From Patescibacteria group bacterium (GTDB lineage: Bacteria; Patescibacteriota; Gracilibacteria; BD1-5; UBA2023), in contig JAUPLX010000074.1 of NCBI GenBank assembly GCA_030836665.1, forward strand, positions 1 to 7,001: a DNA stretch of 7,001 nucleotides, in the 5' to 3' direction. Below the pieces are notes generated by a model that did not search any database, was not told the DNA's origin, and saw nothing but the letters and a program-made list of their open reading frames with translations. The position numbers and the translations under genes were made by a program. Of the stretch, positions 6,189-7,001 are shown piece by piece (the stretch's first letter is position 1; each line of letters begins with the position of its first letter).

Positions 6189-6659
6189 ATGCGGCAATCC
6201 ACGCTCATCTTCGTAATGAATCCCAAAGAAGAAATCCTTCTCGCCATGAAGAAACGCGGTTTCGGGGAGGGGAAGTGGAACGGAGCCGGAGGAAAGGTCG
6301 AAGCCGGCGAAACCGTCGAAGCGGCCGCCGTGCGCGAACTTCGTGAGGAAACCGGCATCGACGTTCCCGAGTCGAAGCTCGAATCGGTCGGAATATTGCA
6401 CTTCACCTTCGAAGGAAAGCCCGATTGGAACCAGGACGTGAACGTGTTTTTCGTTCGCGATTACGTAGGGCCGGACGGCATCGAAACCGAAGAAATGCGT
6501 CCCGAATGGTTCACGCTCGATAAGATTCCGTTCGACGACATGTGGGCCGATGATCCGTATTGGCTTCCTCGCGTCCTAGAAGGGGACAAGGTCGATTTCT
6601 CCTTTACTTTCGACGCGGACGGGGATCTTGCCGAGGTAGTCGAAGGTTACGTAGGATAG
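6189..6659 (+). CDS. MTH1-like Nudix hydrolase (oxidised purine nucleoside triphosphatase)
   Basis: A 156-residue Nudix protein that closely resembles MTH1/NUDT1, which hydrolyses 8-oxo-dGTP and 2-OH-dATP to monophosphates and keeps oxidised bases out of DNA. The Nudix box G-x5-E-x7-R-E-U-x-E-E-x-G-U is complete: G35, E41, R49-E50-L-R-E53-E54-T-G56-I57, giving the Mg-binding glutamates. The stretch M-K-K-R-G-F-G-x-G-x-W-N-G-x-G-G-K-V is nearly identical to human MTH1. The MTH1 base-recognition residues are also present: N31 (MTH1 Asn33), and W119, D121, D122 in M-W-A-D-D-P-Y-W (MTH1 Trp117, Asp119, Asp120). Length equals that of MTH1. The start ATG 6189 follows TTTTTCCGAC with no Shine-Dalgarno. 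It ends in TAG, three bases before the next gene's ATG, so the two are probably co-transcribed. Confidence 0.93.
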   Translation: MRQSTLIFVMNPKEEILLAMKKRGFGEGKWNGAGGKVEAGETVEAAAVRELREETGIDVPESKLESVGILHFTFEGKPDWNQDVNVFFVRDYVGPDGIETEEMRPEWFTLDKIPFDDMWADDPYWLPRVLEGDKVDFSFTFDADGDLAEVVEGYVG

Positions 6660-6662
6660 GGT

Positions 6663-7001
6663 ATGGAACGCGTTTCACAATATCTCGTGACCGCGTTCTT
6701 TTTTACGTTTCCTCTAGTATTCGGAGGGGTTCCGGCATTTTTCGGTGGCGAACTTCCTCGGGGAATTTTTCTCTACGAAGGGGTCCGCTTGGCGTGGTTC
6801 GTTCTTTGGGCCGGGATATTTCTCGCGTTTTTGCCGATTCGGCGAATCCTTCGGAATTTGAGATTTCCGAATTGGCAGAATGGCTTCGTCATCGCGTCCG
6901 CAGTCGCGATCGGATTTTTCATCCTTACCGTCTCAATCCATCCGTTCGCTCCGATTTCGGATGTCCTTTTCGGACGCACGTACTCGGCAGTCGCCGTATT
7001 G
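6663..7001 (+). CDS. Multi-pass membrane protein, N-terminal part (cut by window end)
   Basis: An open frame of 113 codons from ATG 6663 runs off the window. It holds three strongly hydrophobic stretches: about 7-26 (Y-L-V-T-A-F-F-F-T-F-P-L), 42-57 (R-L-A-W-F-V-L-W-A-G-I-F-L) and 74-90 (F-V-I-A-S-A-V-A-I-G-F-F), separated by short basic or polar loops. The layout and the H-P-F...L-F-G-R segment after the third helix recall the first part of O-antigen ligase/Wzy-like polymerases. That is a weak resemblance, and the diagnostic part would lie beyond 7001. The ATG is three bases after the Nudix stop; the upstream bases (GGATAGGGT) are purine-rich, unlike other starts here. No in-frame TGA occurs in the visible part. 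Confidence 0.75.
   Translation, partial: MERVSQYLVTAFFFTFPLVFGGVPAFFGGELPRGIFLYEGVRLAWFVLWAGIFLAFLPIRRILRNLRFPNWQNGFVIASAVAIGFFILTVSIHPFAPISDVLFGRTYSAVAVL

Overview
The window is about 55% G+C by eye and gene-dense: eight complete protein genes read in full, one complete gene whose frame contains a TGA, and two genes cut by the window ends. Gene starts lack Shine-Dalgarno sequences and are usually preceded by a short pyrimidine run. None of the ten visible ends uses TGA (six TAA, four TAG). One gene (SanA family) only makes a full-length protein if an internal TGA is read as an amino acid. Together these suggest a Patescibacteria/CPR bacterium, possibly from or near the Gracilibacteria-Absconditabacteria group, where UGA encodes glycine. 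That placement is inference; no rRNA or tRNA gene is present to test it.

Layout. 3-83 (+): C-terminal end of a signal peptidase I gene. 87-729 (-): a two-gene MntA/HepT toxin-antitoxin operon, convergent with the peptidase gene and locally poorer in G+C. 730-871: divergent intergenic region. 872-2314 (+): RhlE-like DEAD-box RNA helicase with a hairpin-forming in-frame insertion between motifs I and Ia. 2340-2372: strong intrinsic terminator ending two bases before the next start. 2375-3025 (+): six-helix ferric-reductase-like membrane protein. 3055-3366 and 3378-5018 (+): two unrecognised genes, the second with a possible C-terminal cysteine-peptidase/transglutaminase-like domain. 5074-5817 (+): SanA/DUF218 membrane protein with in-frame TGA at 5641. 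5830-6099 (+): barstar family inhibitor without a visible nuclease. 6147-6183: A/T-rich perfect hairpin. 6189-6659 (+): MTH1-like Nudix hydrolase. 6663 to the end (+): start of a multi-pass membrane protein.

The genes do not form one pathway. The toxin-antitoxin pair is a self-contained accessory unit. The helicase serves RNA metabolism, the Nudix enzyme probably cleans the nucleotide pool, and the peptidase, SanA and reductase-like proteins act in the envelope. The most notable observations are the internal TGA with absence of TGA stops, the pyrimidine-rich start contexts, the hairpins abutting start codons, and the palindromic insertion in the helicase.
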